Below, piece after piece: positions 11,851 through 23,611 of a DNA stretch of 64,000 bases. Origin of the DNA: Sphagnum compactum. Its lineage: Eukaryota > Bryophyta > Sphagnopsida > Sphagnales. Position 1 is the stretch's first letter. Each line of letters begins with the position of its first letter. Below the pieces are notes generated by a model, which had not been told where the DNA came from, made no database searches, and was given only the letters and a program-made list of their open reading frames with translations. The DNA lies in contig OZ234494.1 of NCBI GenBank assembly GCA_965153455.1, forward strand, positions 11,656,001-11,720,000. The letters run 5' to 3'. The position numbers and the translations under genes were made by a program.

Positions 11851-12479
11851 TCCTGTAAAGAATCAGCAACAGATCACCATCAGACTCACCTCTTGTGTTG
11901 TGTCACACTATGCAGTTCTCAGCCAGTTGGAAGTCAAAAGCACTGCAAGCAATGTCATAGACTCATTCACAATCTGCCACCAGACAGACAAAGCCACCCA
12001 GCCACACTTTGAAAAGAAACCCATGAGGCTGATGTATAGGTACACATTGAACTTCTTGTTTGCAGTGGAAAGAAAGCAAGGAAAAAATTGAAAAAAAAAA
12101 CTTATTGGGGGGGGGGCAGAGGAGGAAAGTTACAATGAAGAGCAGACTTTGCTATAAATGAATGAATGGCACCAAAAAAAGAAGTACCAAAGGATGGTGG
12201 TCCCAACTAGCTAAAAAAAAGAGCTGTCAGAAGTGGCACCCAAATTTAAAGAGGCAGATTAGATTGGACTCATCAGAGTCCAGCTTCTGAGTCAAAATGA
12301 TTTTCTCCAGGCTCCTCCAGACAAGCTGCATTTATGAGAAAGTTGATCTTTGTTTATAGTTCTACAAAAGGAAAGTGGTGAAATCTCTTCCTATCTCCTT
12401 CCTTTTGAAAGCTGTATATTGCAAAGTTGGGTGGTTTCTCTAAGGAAAACGTGTGTATTAGAAGAAGATGCACATGGCA
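11851..12479. other. Intergenic, no gene recognised
   Basis: A plus-strand frame of about 100 codons (11789-12091) overlaps the end of the miniature element and has no motif, so I treat it as chance. A G-run of about nine lies near 12109. Confidence 0.4.
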
Positions 12480-13060
12480 TATAAATCCTGGTTGCACCAA
12501 CCCTGGTTACACCCAAGTTGTCCTGGACTAAGCGACTCAGCATCCATGAGAAACATGACTCAGTTGTGGATGAGTACCCTACTTAGGACCCACAGTGAAC
12601 CAGCACCCACCAGTGCACCAATGATGGATGCATGGTAAGTGGTCAAGAAACAGTTTTCTGTTGAGCTCAAGTTCCCTAGCTAACCATGGTGGTTAGCTCA
12701 ATTGCGTTTTTTTTTTTTTGGATACCTACCTACCAACAACTCACAAGGAGGAGGTTGTTAGTAGGTAGGTAGTAAAAAGAGCCTCAGCTATTACCTAGTA
12801 CTTACCTATTTTCCTACCTATCTACCTATATGTGAGACCTATTTCTTACAAAATTGGTTACCAAGGTGAAACCAAATGTTAAACTTAGTTGAGGTTCATC
12901 CACAACTGAGTAGTAACAGGCATCCAGTGGATGGTGCGCAGGTGGGTGCTGGTTGACTGCGGCCCCTACGTAGTAAGTACGTAAGGCCACTTGGTGGCTA
13001 CTATGTAAGCAGATGCATGTGGATGGTTAACCACTGTGGGTAGCTATTGGACAGGAATAC
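12480..13060. repeat. Foldback-rich region
   Basis: Several strong palindromes. TACCTACCTACCAACAAC (about 12721) faces GTTGTTAGTAGGTAGGTA (about 12755) around a short loop. AGCTAACCATGGTGGTTAGCT (about 12678) is a near-perfect hairpin. The words CTCAGTTGTGGATGA and AACCAGCACCCACC on the left (12559-12620) recur as reverse complements on the right (12895-12955), but in swapped order. No coding content. Confidence 0.7.
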
Positions 13061-13259
13061 AATGAAAGATTGTTTTCTGTTCACACATCATCCATCCTGC
13101 ATGGTGGTGGACTTAGGAGAAGGTGTTGTTATCTTTCAAACCTTCTGAGAGTTTTTGATACCTCTGCTGGTGCAATATCCAGGCTCCCATGTATCTCAAG
13201 TTGTGAAAGAAGATTCTCAAGACTTTCCCGAACCGATGTACCTACAACTGAGAATGGGC

Positions 13260-13455
13260 ACTTCTTTGGTGAATTTTTATTTATTTATTTTACAAAACAA
13301 GATTCGGAAGTTTCAAATTTAATTTTTCAAGAATTTCAACAATTGAGGAATAAGCCTGCAAAGTACACTCCTTGTGTTGTGTGTAGGTAATAGTAACCCA
13401 ATGGTTGAGAGAGGAGTTCAATTCTCAACAATTTCAGCAAATGTCAATAAATTTT
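13260..13455 (+). repeat. Dispersed repeat, copy A (forward)
   Basis: Shares CAAGAATTTCAACAATTGAG, then AATAAG, TAGTAACCCAATGGTTGA, AGTTCAATTCTCAACAATTTC and a CAATAAA tail with an inverted copy at 15040-15245. The GTAACCCAATGGTTGA...GAGTTCAATTCTC arrangement hints at pol III A and B boxes, so a tRNA-derived SINE is possible. Confidence 0.7.
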
Positions 13456-14554
13456 GCTCTCTTTTTTTTGGCTAGATCTTTTGTGAATTATTTTGTGGCA
13501 AACATCAGTTGTGGGTACGGTATACATAACCGAAGCTGTTGTGTTTGGCAATCTCTATCCATTCCTTCGACCTCTATACATGCATTAGTCTACTAGTATC
13601 ATGTCTCAACTTCCCAAGGACACATAGATACATTGCAAGTACCAAGCAATCTTTACCAAATACCAACTTGGTTGCAGCAAGTTTTAGGGTTATAACAGAC
13701 TTCCAACGGATGGATGATTTTTTCCCCTCCTTCTACAGGAACCCTATATTTCAAAACCCTAAATTGGTTCCGAGAAGCAGGACATCCTCGTCCCTCTCTC
13801 TTCCTCCCGTCAAATGGACAAAAGCTTCACGAGTCTGCGTCTGGTTCCTTTCCAAGCACTCAAACGAAAGCTTGCTGCTGCCTGCAGATGTCGTTCACAA
13901 ACCATGAACAAATAGTGTGTTTGACTTTCTGAATCCGCTGACGAAAATAGCAGGAATCATAACTCCGTTTCTAACTCGCTATCGGTAGACGAGAGAGAAT
14001 TCAATTGACGTTTCGAATCCAAACGGGCCAGGGGTGATAAGTCAATTCGACGACTCCCCTCGACTTTCTAACAAATTCGCAGAAGAACGAAATTCCAATT
14101 CCTACTCTCTGTAAGTATTAAACGCTAATTCAAAATACCTTCAAAAACAAAAAATCGAAATCCTAAGCTGCAGGAGCTCGTAATGGGCTGTGTTCTCTTC
14201 TTCTTCTTCTTCCCGAAAGCACACAACATGCAGGAAAAATAAAATAAAATAGAGAAACAGGAGACGTCGAAACATATTCCAATCTCACAACCATCCGAAC
14301 CTAGTTGCAAACTCAGAACAGACGAAATTAACACCGACGTCAGCACAGAAAGCATTCTTCAGACAAGATTCAAGTCAAATTCGACAGCGCACACTCTTCC
14401 CATTCATTCAATCATCCCCACACCCAAAATCCGAATCACAGCTCAATTTTTCCTTTTTCTTTAAACCTGCAGCATCATGAAACCACATATTTTATTTTCG
14501 TCTCACCGTCCACTACGATCCGCCTCCAGCACCTCAGCCACCGAAATCGGCAAC
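13456..14554. other. Non-coding or unassigned, somewhat GC-richer
   Basis: Open frames at 13539-13907 (+) and 14125-14355 (-) are composition driven, with TCTTCTTCTT runs, and lack domains. The segment lies between the two inverted dispersed-repeat copies. I see no gene I can support. Confidence 0.4.
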
Positions 14555-14710
14555 TGATGTCCAACAAATTGACGCACTAGAATCCGCACGCGCGTCTCTC
14601 TTCAATCTCTCGCGCGCTCGCGCACAAGCCCCCAACACGCACACCATGCACGTATTCATACATAAACGTGTACACATACGCATCAATATACATAAAAGAT
14701 ACGACATATG
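14555..14710. repeat. Diverged duplicate, copy 1
   Basis: CCATGCACGTATTCATACAT, then CGTGTACACATACGCATCAATATACA and TACGACATATGT resemble 15305-15427 joined to 15739-15757. The left arm also matches through CCAACAAATT and TCTCTCTTC. Confidence 0.65.
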
Positions 14711-15039
14711 TCCTCTCTCTACAAGTCCAGGGTATTTTTTTTTCCAAATTCGCCAAATAGTCCACTGGCGAGGATTCCCATCATTAATTAGCATTAATTG
14801 GCGATTCTCCTCGGAGGCCTGTAGCATTTTTACAAAAGTGCTGCTACAATGTGGCAACCTAGGAAGTGCCGAGGTTTAGATGTGGTTAATTTAATTACTT
14901 TTATTTCAAGAAATGATTGAAAAAATCTTTAAAAACCACAATTTTTGTTCATTTTTGTTCACCAAGTTCCAAAAAGTCAAAAAAAAAAAAGCTGCTTACA
15001 AGTGATGTTTGGTACAAACTCATTTGCAAAAGGTATAGC

Positions 15040-15245
15040 TGAAAAAAAAAGGAATTTTTTTATTGAAAGTTGTTGAAATTGTTGAGAATCAAACTCCCAA
15101 CTTGTGTAAAATTGTTTATAGTTTCAACCATTGGGTTACTACTATTACACATATACAGGGTTTATTTTTGCATTCTTATTACTCAATTGTTGAAATTCTT
15201 AAAAGATAAAATTGAAATTGCTGAACCTTGTTTTTATACAAGTAC
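15040..15245 (-). repeat. Dispersed repeat, copy B (reverse)
   Basis: Inverted copy of 13260-13455: on the minus strand it reads AAGAATTTCAACAATTGAGT, AGTAGTAACCCAATGGTTGA, GGGAGTTTGATTCTCAACAA and TTTCAATAAA. The pair brackets about 1.6 kb. Confidence 0.7.
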
Positions 15246-15304
15246 ATAAATTCTTGGCAAAGAAGTGTTGATTGCCAGTAGGCACAACACAATCGCCAAC
15301 CAAA

Positions 15305-15760
15305 TTCCAACAAATTCATGTACTAAAGTCTGCATGTGAGTCCCTCTATCTCTCTTGCCTACAACCCCCCATACATGTACCATGCATGTATTCATGTACA
15401 TACGTGTATAAACATATGCATCAATATCAGCATTTTTATTGATGAAATGCCGCCAAAAAGCGAAATTAAAAAACTTAAAAATTCGAAATTGAAGTGATTT
15501 TTGAGGTTTTCAATTGCCAAAATCCAGGGGAAAAATAGTAAAAATTGCCAGATTCTGATGTTTGGTTTTGCAGTGTGTAGACAAAAGTGGAGAAGGACAA
15601 TTAAAGTTTTGTACTTCATTTCTGGTTTATAGCCAGATTTGGCTAAATCTTCCTAGGGATGATTGCCACTTTTCCTATGCATGATAGTCACTTTGGCTAC
15701 AAACAAAAATTCCATAAAAAAACACAGAGATTCAATATACACCAAGGAAACGACGTATGT
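15305..15760. repeat. Diverged duplicate, copy 2, split by a 304-bp insertion
   Basis: Matches copy 1 up to TGCATCAATAT (15427) and resumes at ACACCAAGGAAACGACGTATGT (15739). The intervening 15428-15731 is absent from copy 1 and is bounded by the direct repeat TCAATAT (15421-15427 and 15732-15738), which looks like a 7-bp target duplication. The insert begins CAGCATTTTT and ends CACAGAGAT; I see no terminal inverted repeat. Confidence 0.6.
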
Positions 15761-15839
15761 GGTCGGTGGACTGCATGAGTGGACCCATATTTGACCAAAC
15801 GTGCTGAATAGGAAAAGAGAGGAACAAAAGCCCAGCCCA

Positions 15840-17550
15840 AACCACCGGTTTGTCCAAAGGTCGTTCACGTGTTAGTTTCCCAGTGGCTCTTATTTGTGGC
15901 CCAGAAAATTCCGGCGCTGTAGGCTGCTGGTCGGAGCCGCCAGCGCTGATGAGAACACGTACAAAATAACAAAGCAAACCAGCAGCGGTGCGCCATGTGT
16001 TGCGCTTGCTGTTTCGAAGCAAACAAAGCAAGTGTTGCGCTCGGAAGAAGAAAACGACGGCGAAGGGCCGCGGCCCACAAATCATTGTCTTGCCAAGGAT
16101 AACATTAAACAAACATCTAGGGTTCCGACGCGATCCTTTCCTTTCCCTCCTTCCCTGTTTACAAGGAGACAAAGATTTCGGGGCTAGAAAAACAAAAATT
16201 AAAAATAAAATAAAACCATCAACAGCAAAACACCTATTGTAAATAGAATTGGACGGCAAACAGTTCAGTTTCTGTATCATCAGAATTTGGAAAAACAATT
16301 ATCAGATCTACTTTGCAATTTTCTTCCGAGGGTACCGTAGTACACGTGAGAATCTTCTCGTCTGAACGGATATGACCCTGACCAAGTTGTAGTGGAGAAC
16401 GAGGATGTAGCTGTAACACTTGAACCCGAACAGCTTCATTTCCTCGCTGGACCTATCCTTGCTTGCTGGGGTCCACACTTGTTATTACTTTAGACATGTG
16501 TGGATTGTGTACTAGATTAGTTTTTGTTATTTGCATGTACGTCATGCTGCTACCGTAGGCAGGTATAGCTATCAACTGCTGTTCTAGTCATTTAGTTATG
16601 AAGCACCCACCGGCCAGATTTTGTATTTGTTGTTGTTTTCGGAGCAAAATCAAAGTGACGGATAAGAGGAGCTGGTAGTGTAAAGAAGGTCACATATAGA
16701 CGGAGGGAGGGAGAGAGAGAGAGATTTGATGAGGCGGAAATTCAGTGGATGGAAGGGATGTAGCTTGTTTAATTGGTTTTATAGGGGAGTTGCAGGCTCC
16801 GAGATGGAGTGCTCTTGAAGTAAAGGGCACAATTTACAAAAAAAAAAGGAATTGCTTAAGAAGGAGGGATCACTCCTGCTCATACCCACTTGAAGAAGCA
16901 TACGTTGTTGCTTTGTTGCCCATCAGCACATGAACATCAATTCTCTCTCAAAAAAAGCAGTTGATGAAAGCTAGACTTGACAGAGAAACGGTACTAAGGT
17001 GCTGCTTAATTGGGAAGCAAATCGGAAAGGAAGAAGTAGCGAGCAGGATCCCAGAAGCTGTGAGCAAACCACAAAGAGCATGCTAGCAGCTGTGGCAGTC
17101 GTAGTAGTAATTGTGCGAAATTGGGATCGGAGTAAATTGACTTGGGTCTTGGCGTATCTGCACAAGGGGAGCTTGCAACGTCTTGAATTGCAGTGGAAGT
17201 GTAGGAAGCTTGGTTTTCATTGCTGTGCATTTCTTTCTCCTTTGTTGGGCGTATGCCTTCTGACTTGAAATCGTTGCGTCACTCAACAAAACGATCAGTA
17301 CCTAGGTTGAAGCAATCTTGTTTTGGAAATCTGTAGATAATTACTACGTGCACACAGTTCTCATGTCGTCAGTGAATTTTGGTCTTTTGAAGGTGCTGTT
17401 GGGGTGCTGTTTGACGAAGTTGAGAGAGGTCGCCAAGAGAGAAAAAGGTGATAAATTGCTCATGTGCTAATCGTAAGAGAGAATAGGATGAAGCCCCTCA
17501 AGGGAGGAGGCTAAAATCACTACGCCTCTCATCACGAGAGGAGCGACCGA
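15840..17550 (+). promoter_or_regulatory. GC-richer upstream region of the ERF gene (promoter and possible leader)
   Basis: Composition rises sharply between about 15840 and 16130. CACGTG cores occur at about 15866 (TTCACGTGTT) and about 16343 (TACACGTGAG), the G-box/ABRE-type core bound by plant bZIP and bHLH proteins. Several short open frames lie within 700 bp of the ERF start, for example 16745-16933 and 16999-17268. If transcription starts upstream of them they would act as uORFs. No TATA box could be fixed with confidence. Confidence 0.35.
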
Positions 17551-17585
17551 GCGAGCGAGAGAGAGAGAAGGCTGAAGGGGAGAGG
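17551..17585 (+). repeat. GA-rich purine tract in the ERF leader
   Basis: GAGCGAGCGAGAGAGAGAGA sits 50-75 bp before the predicted start codon. GA/CT tracts are common in plant 5' leaders and core promoters. Confidence 0.6.
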
Positions 17586-17627
17586 GGTACCAGAGCAGAT
17601 TTGTTCGAAGGCGTGCAGGAACTAATT

Positions 17628-19585
17628 ATGCAGATTCTGTGTAGGCAAGCAGCAGTAAGATTAAGCAAACTGGAACCAAGTGAATCCCCGCCGGATTCGA
17701 GCAGCTACGGTAGCCCGCCGGTGAGCCGGATAACGTCGAGGCTGCCGAATCCACTCTCTGAAGTATCGCTCATGGTGTCTGCATTAGTTCAGCCTTCGGC
17801 GACGCTGCCTACTCCCGGCTTGGCAGCAGCAGCAACAGATTACAGGTACGAGGCGGCCAGCTCAAGCCACCGTGCCCCGGATGATATCTATCAGCAATAC
17901 GGGGATATTAGGAGAGGAGGAGGAGGAGGAGGAGGAGAGCTGGGAGACCCAATGGTGGGCCAGAAACGATATCGAGCAGAGGAGCAAGAAAGAGACGGAG
18001 ATGAAGAGTACAGGAAACTACTGTGGAGTACACTGCAGTGGATCGACCCTGAGAGCTCAAGTGCTGCTGCATGGCAGACGGTAGCTGAGGCAGAAGCCAG
18101 TAGGCGTCGCACAGACACGACGAGCATGATGATCGAAGGCTCGGAAGGAGGCAGCGGTAGCAGTAGCGCTTATAGCTCTGCCTCCATCCAACCTGAGATC
18201 ACCTACCATTCGAGATCAGGGAAACTACCGGATCTTTCTTCACCAGAGCTTTCCTCGCTGCCTGTGAAAGGTATGTCCATAATCTTCTTCCTCTTCTGAG
18301 TTCCTGATTTGGATCTCGATTTTGGCAAGGTTGAGAATTGTTTAGCAGGAGATTTGTGAAGTGTAGCCCAGACGACTTTTCTCTAGAGGATTTCTCTGAA
18401 CCTCTTGCAGCTATCAAGGGTTTTAGACGAGCTGAATTGAGGGTTTTCAGGGGAGTGACAGTGCTGAAGCTTTTATGACACAACTGCTGATTGAATGTCT
18501 GAATGAACTGCTGCGGGTTGGTTGCAGAAGAACTCACAAAATATGAGCCTATGGAAGGTCAAGCAGTGGAGGTGGGAGAGGCGTCTGCAATGCACTCACC
18601 CATGGAAGCTACTGGGCCACTGGAACCTGCAAGTCAACCTGTGGTGCAACCAGCAAAGAAGCGGCATTACAGGGGAGTGAGGCAGCGACCTTGGGGGAAG
18701 TGGGCAGCAGAAATTCGGGATCCAAAGAAAGCAGCAAGGGTGTGGCTAGGAACATTTGACACTGCTGAAGATGCTGCTTTAGCTTATGATGCTGCTGCTA
18801 GGAATTTCAGAGGGCCCAGAGCTAAACTGAATTTCCCTGACCACCCTCCAAGGGAACCCCAAGAGGCATCCCCTCTGAGCATTCCCTCTCCCACAATGGT
18901 ATTGTCACAAACATCCTCAACTTCCTTGATGACATCAGTACGTGCTCCCTCCACATCAAGGGCAATGGCAGCTGGGGACTCAATGAGGCAGGTGCCTTCT
19001 TCCAACATGATGAGCTGGAGTGCTGCACCCAGAGTTCCAACCTCAAGTCTTGTCAACATCCCCAGCACGGATATCCAACAGTCACCTTCAAATTTGCCTG
19101 CAGTTTACACAACATACTGGAGTCCTGATTCAGTGCAACAATCTATGACAATCAGTGACCAGCAACAGTTGTGGTCACAAAGGTATGGCAGCTCTGCAGC
19201 TCCAACCACAACACCACCAGTTTATGGTTTCCCATATGGCTCTTCAAATGTGTTGCAGCAACCTGGATCATCGAATGTGATCCAGTACAGGTTTGAAGAT
19301 ATGCCGGCTACCAATTTTCAAGCCCCACAAGGTGAGCAGGCAAGTACCAGCATGCCAGCACATATGCTTGGGCAGCAGCAACAGCAAGCCAGTGTTGAGG
19401 TAGGCAGCTCTCAGTCAAGTTTGAGACAACCGGAGCTGTCATTTGATCAGATATTTGAGCAGACAAATAGTGGGTGGAGCCCTGGATCAACAGTAGGACA
19501 TGAAGGCAGTGGGTTGTCACCTGTTCAGGACTTAGTCAACACTTACTTCAACATTCCAGATGATCAACAACCACCTCAACCCTAA
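17628..19585 (+). CDS. AP2/ERF-domain transcription factor (ERF subfamily)
   Basis: Two exons, 17628-18270 and 18528-19585, give 566 residues. The donor AAAG/GTATGT and acceptor TTGCAG join in phase 1 (PVK-EEL). The start is the first in-frame ATG (MQILCRQ). One complete AP2 domain spans about residues 261-320: [20 protein letters not shown], then VWLGTF, AYDAAA and KLNFP. Ala and Asp in WAAEIRD are the ERF-type (not DREB-type) residues, so binding to GCC-box-like DNA in the nucleus is expected. [13 protein letters not shown] (about residues 43-55) resembles the N-terminal motif of ERF group X (RAP2.6/ABR1-like), which responds to stress and wounding in Arabidopsis. A seven-Gly run, encoded by GGA repeats, lies near residues 103-109. 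The C-terminal 240 residues are Ser/Gln/Pro-rich, consistent with an activation region. The protein is longer than typical group X members. Family certain; subgroup likely. Confidence 0.93.
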
Positions 19586-20267
19586 ACATTTGTACTCTCC
19601 ATACAAGCTTCCTGTCATGGTTTGTACTCACATATGGATGAGACAACTCAGGTATTGATCTGTAGATCTAGTTTCTGAAGGGAGGGTTGTGTCCAGGAAG
19701 GATGATTGCACTAACATGTGTCAGCAGTCCAGTGCTGAGTTAGGAATTATAGATATAACACAGACAGATCCCCGGGGGCTGCAATATGGACAGTCAGCCC
19801 TACAGGATCTTAAATGATTTGAATGCCCTTTCAGTAATTGTATTGAAGGTGCACTCCATCATGCACCTACCACACAAGCTCTGATGTATTGTCAAAGCAT
19901 TGCAGGTGTAACAATTTGGCAATGATTCAGCCATCATTCTTTCATTCATTTACTATTCAATCAATATTCTTTCACAGAGTATCAACTCAGAGACATCTAT
20001 TTGGAACTGCAGTAAGTGAAGCTAGCCTAAAGGAGATGGTTGCCTTTGTGCTACTTGTGAACCTGTTTCTTTTGGGAAAGCTGAGAGATAATAGCCCTAG
20101 GAACTCTCCACACTTAAATTGGGTCAAGCTTTTTAGAAGATGACAGTTGACCTGATAAAAAGGGTAATGAGATTTCAACCAAACAATAAGAGACCATACA
20201 GCAAACTTCAGGAGAAATACCAACTAAGACGACCAGAATAATGAATAATGTGTAGTGTGAAAAATAG
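19586..20267 (+). other. 3' flank of the ERF gene
   Basis: Probably includes the 3' UTR. No further coding frame is supported. A precise polyadenylation site could not be placed. Confidence 0.4.
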
Positions 20268-20711
20268 AACTCATCCCTCTCACATGTTGAGTGACCATCA
20301 ACAGCAACATATCTAATGAGATTCCAGTGAAAATTCCACAATAGCACTTTGACTTCTATGTCAGTTATGGCCATACCAAAACTCATCCCTCTCACATGTT
20401 GAGTGACCATCAACATATCTAATGAGATTACAGTGAAAATTCCACAATAGCACTTTGACTTCTATGTCAGTTATGGCCATACCAAAACTCATCCCTCTCA
20501 CATGTTGAGTGACCATCAACAGCAACATATATAATGAGATTACAGTGAAAATTCCACAATAGCACTTTGACTTCTATGTCAGTTATGGCCATACCAAAAC
20601 TCATCCCTCTCACATGTTGAGTGACCATCAACAGCAACATATATAATGAGATTACAGTGAAAATTCCACAATAGCACTTTGACTTCTATGTCAGTTATGG
20701 CCATACCAAAA
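20268..20711. repeat. 112-bp tandem repeat, four copies
   Basis: Copies start at 20268, 20380, 20486 and 20598. The second is 106 bp because CAGCAA is missing. Each begins AACTCATCCCTCTCACATGT and contains CAACATAT(C/A)TAATGAGATT and CTTTGACTTCTATGTCAG. Copies are almost identical. The array starts 683 bp past the ERF stop codon. Confidence 0.95.
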
Positions 20712-23590
20712 CAAACACAAGAATGCGTGTGGTCATAACCTTGTGTGTGTGACTCACAGCATCTTAAACCATCACCTTCAACATTAGTGGTAGTGACTAG
20801 CTGACACATTACTCCCAGCTGACTTCATCAGATCCCAATAGTGGTTGTAGATAATATCTTCATGAGCAGTGATAACTCTTCCATACTTGCAATTTAAGTC
20901 AAGCTGAAGAGAATTGAGAGATGAGCCGATAATAAGGTTATAGATATATCAGACCTGAAAACATATCACATCAGAAAAAAAAACAGAGGAATCCCAACCC
21001 TAAATTACAGAGAACACAATGAAATACATCAAAGACAAATGAGCAGTTTGAAAAACACAACAGTCACAGACATGCTTCAGAGACCTTTAACAGCGGTAAA
21101 TGCTAGATTTTCTGAAATGTTAAATTTAGATAGCAGCAGCCTACCTTGAAACATGGAGTTTGGGTCCCAAAAATAAAAACCTGCTCAACAGTGAGTTCTC
21201 CATGTATTTTGTGTGTCTCTGTCTTCTCCATTGGTCACCCTCCCTGCAGCAAATGTGGTTGATCCTTTCCTTTGGTACAAGGACTTGGCATAAGTATTCA
21301 GCTATGCTTGAAAAGTAAGAGGAACATAGCTCTGCCTTCCATGTCCTTTAAGGAAAAACTCTGGAACATTTTCTTGCTGAGCACACCTCTCCAATAGCTG
21401 CAAAACACTGCGTCTGAGCAAAGTTCCATGCAGATCCAAAAAAGAAGTTGCACAGCATTTCCCTCTTTGCACTTTCAGAGCAAATCGAAATTCACCACAG
21501 CCATTTCTATTAATATTCCAAGAAACATGAATTTTTGCATTTTCCACACTGCTAAAAAAGCAGTAAATCTGTGCTCCAGAAACAGGGCATGGACACCGCA
21601 TGCATGTTGCAGATTACAATCAAAGGAAACACCATAGACAATTCACTGATGCGATCGACAACAAAGTTCTCTTTCTTTTAGGGACAGCCTTTCAGAGGAG
21701 GTTCGACGATTGAAATGGCTCCAAGCACTGATGACTACGTCTAATGCTCAGGTTGAGAAGAGGACACCGTGCTTCAATCTTGCAAACCCTGACTGCGACT
21801 TTAAGCTTTGTCGGCAAGAGAATTTACACAAGACACATGCCGGATTGAGCAAAACATACACACATAAGAGCACATGAGGGGATGCATTGCGAAACATACA
21901 TACATGCCTGCCATTTGAACGGTTTCGCCAGGAGGAGGAAGATTCTCGCAAGCCTACTTTCCTGCAAGACATTAGCCCCGATAAAAGCTTCGAGCAAACC
22001 CCAGTAAACACACCCCTCCACTTGCATCGTAGCACTCCGGGAACACCTTGTGAAAGATTTTGTTAGACACAGCAAGAAAGTATTCTCTCTCGCGAATTAC
22101 AACCAAATCGGAAGGAAATAAATTTGCCACTTCTTTTCCTTCAGTATTGCCCCTGACAGCCACAGATTTGTCGCCTCCGTTTACCTCATTGCAAGGCAGA
22201 AATCGCATCTCGCGACAGCCTCCAGTTTGTCGTCGGGTGCGCGAAGCGCGCGAGGGAGGGGCCGGGGATACGGGTATCAATACTTGTTTTCTACCCTCCG
22301 GAGCGAAACAAAAAGCCATGCAGTTACCAGAATTTACTTACACATTACAGAGTTGACAGTACATATATATATAAATAGTTTAGTGAATTTTATTTTATTT
22401 TATTTTTTAAAGAAAGATTCCATCTCTATTGTTATGCGCTTCTACCCGCGTTTTACCCGCCACTAACCACGACAGTAGCCTTCAAAGCTTTTACTGAGAG
22501 ACACCATTGAATGAATTGATTGTCAACCATACATCAAATTTTCATAATGACCTGCCAGAAATTTTGCAGTGTATCTGGAGGTAGCCTTTTAAAGCATATT
22601 TTTTCATCCAGGAGCAGGGAGGGCATTTCTTTTTTCATCTTTAAGTTATCCATAAAGTCGAGCAAACACGGCATATGAAGCTTGTGTTTGGCCGATTTAT
22701 GAGACGTAACTTCAAAGATGGTACCAAAAAATTACACACAGGCCCAACGGGCATGCGACTCAGATTTCGAGCAAGACTTGGCAGGAACTGAGTACCATGC
22801 CAAGTTTCCTACCTCTGCATTGCTCAGAGAAGCTCACGTCTCGACCCCTTATTTTTGCGTTCGCATTTTCATAGTTTTCGCATGCTTACTTACTTCACAC
22901 ATTTACCTTTATTTTTCACACATTGGTCATTGGGGCTTGAATCGGCTCCAGGGTTTCCTAAGGTAGTCTGCTATTCCTTTCCCCTTTTCCTTTTTCTAAT
23001 TCTTTCATACATGCGATTGTTGTTTTTTTCCCCTACAAATTATAAGCTTGTAGTTTTGGAACTTAGAGCTGCTTGCTATTGCGATTGTTGTCTTTGCTGC
23101 ATAGGAGGAAGAGCCTCATATCCTAGGTGGTGTCGCCATTTTCTATACAAGGAAGTAAAACCATAGTTGTTGGTAATCCACCAGAGAGCTTTGGTGGAGG
23201 AAGAAACCGATTGTTGCAAATGAGAAGCAAGCAAGTCCATGTCCTAGGTATTTGGCTGATTTTGTTTTCTACTAGAAGTATTACCTTTTGAATACTCACT
23301 AAAGCAATTGCAGAATGTGGTGAAGGTGGTGAAAACTTGCTTGGATGACAATTGGAAGCGAAGACCTAGCATGAAGAAGTTCTCATTGCCTTTTACAACT
23401 TTGAATCCAAAGATGTTTCCAGCTTTGACTTTAGCTTTGAGGTAGGGTGTTACTCTCCTTCTCTCCTTCAAAGAACAATGCTCCTTCTATTGTGGTGGGA
23501 ACATATGTATCTCATGGAAGAACAATCTACAAGAGATCCAAGCTTTCTGTCATCTTGGCTTGCTTTTCTTTGGGAATTTCCAATGGATTT
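20712..23590. other. Intergenic with a CpG-richer block, no gene supported
   Basis: Between about 21650 and 22330 the DNA is CpG-richer (a run of CGCGAAGCGCGCGAGGG near 22237). It contains a 115-codon minus-strand frame (21972-22319) and an overlapping 83-codon one, neither with a motif I recognise. This could be a first exon or promoter of an unannotated minus-strand transcript, or chance. The rest is unremarkable. Confidence 0.35.
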
Positions 23591-23611
23591 TGTGCATCAT
23601 AACATCAAAAA

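Noticed and set aside
15732-16298. 188-codon minus-strand open frame upstream of the ERF gene
   Set aside because: It overlaps several other long frames in the same GC-richer block and reads as low-information sequence; part of it crosses the 304-bp insertion boundary.
18784-19068. Minus-strand frames inside the ERF gene
   Set aside because: Shadows of the coding strand; they run antisense to the AP2 exon and have no motifs.
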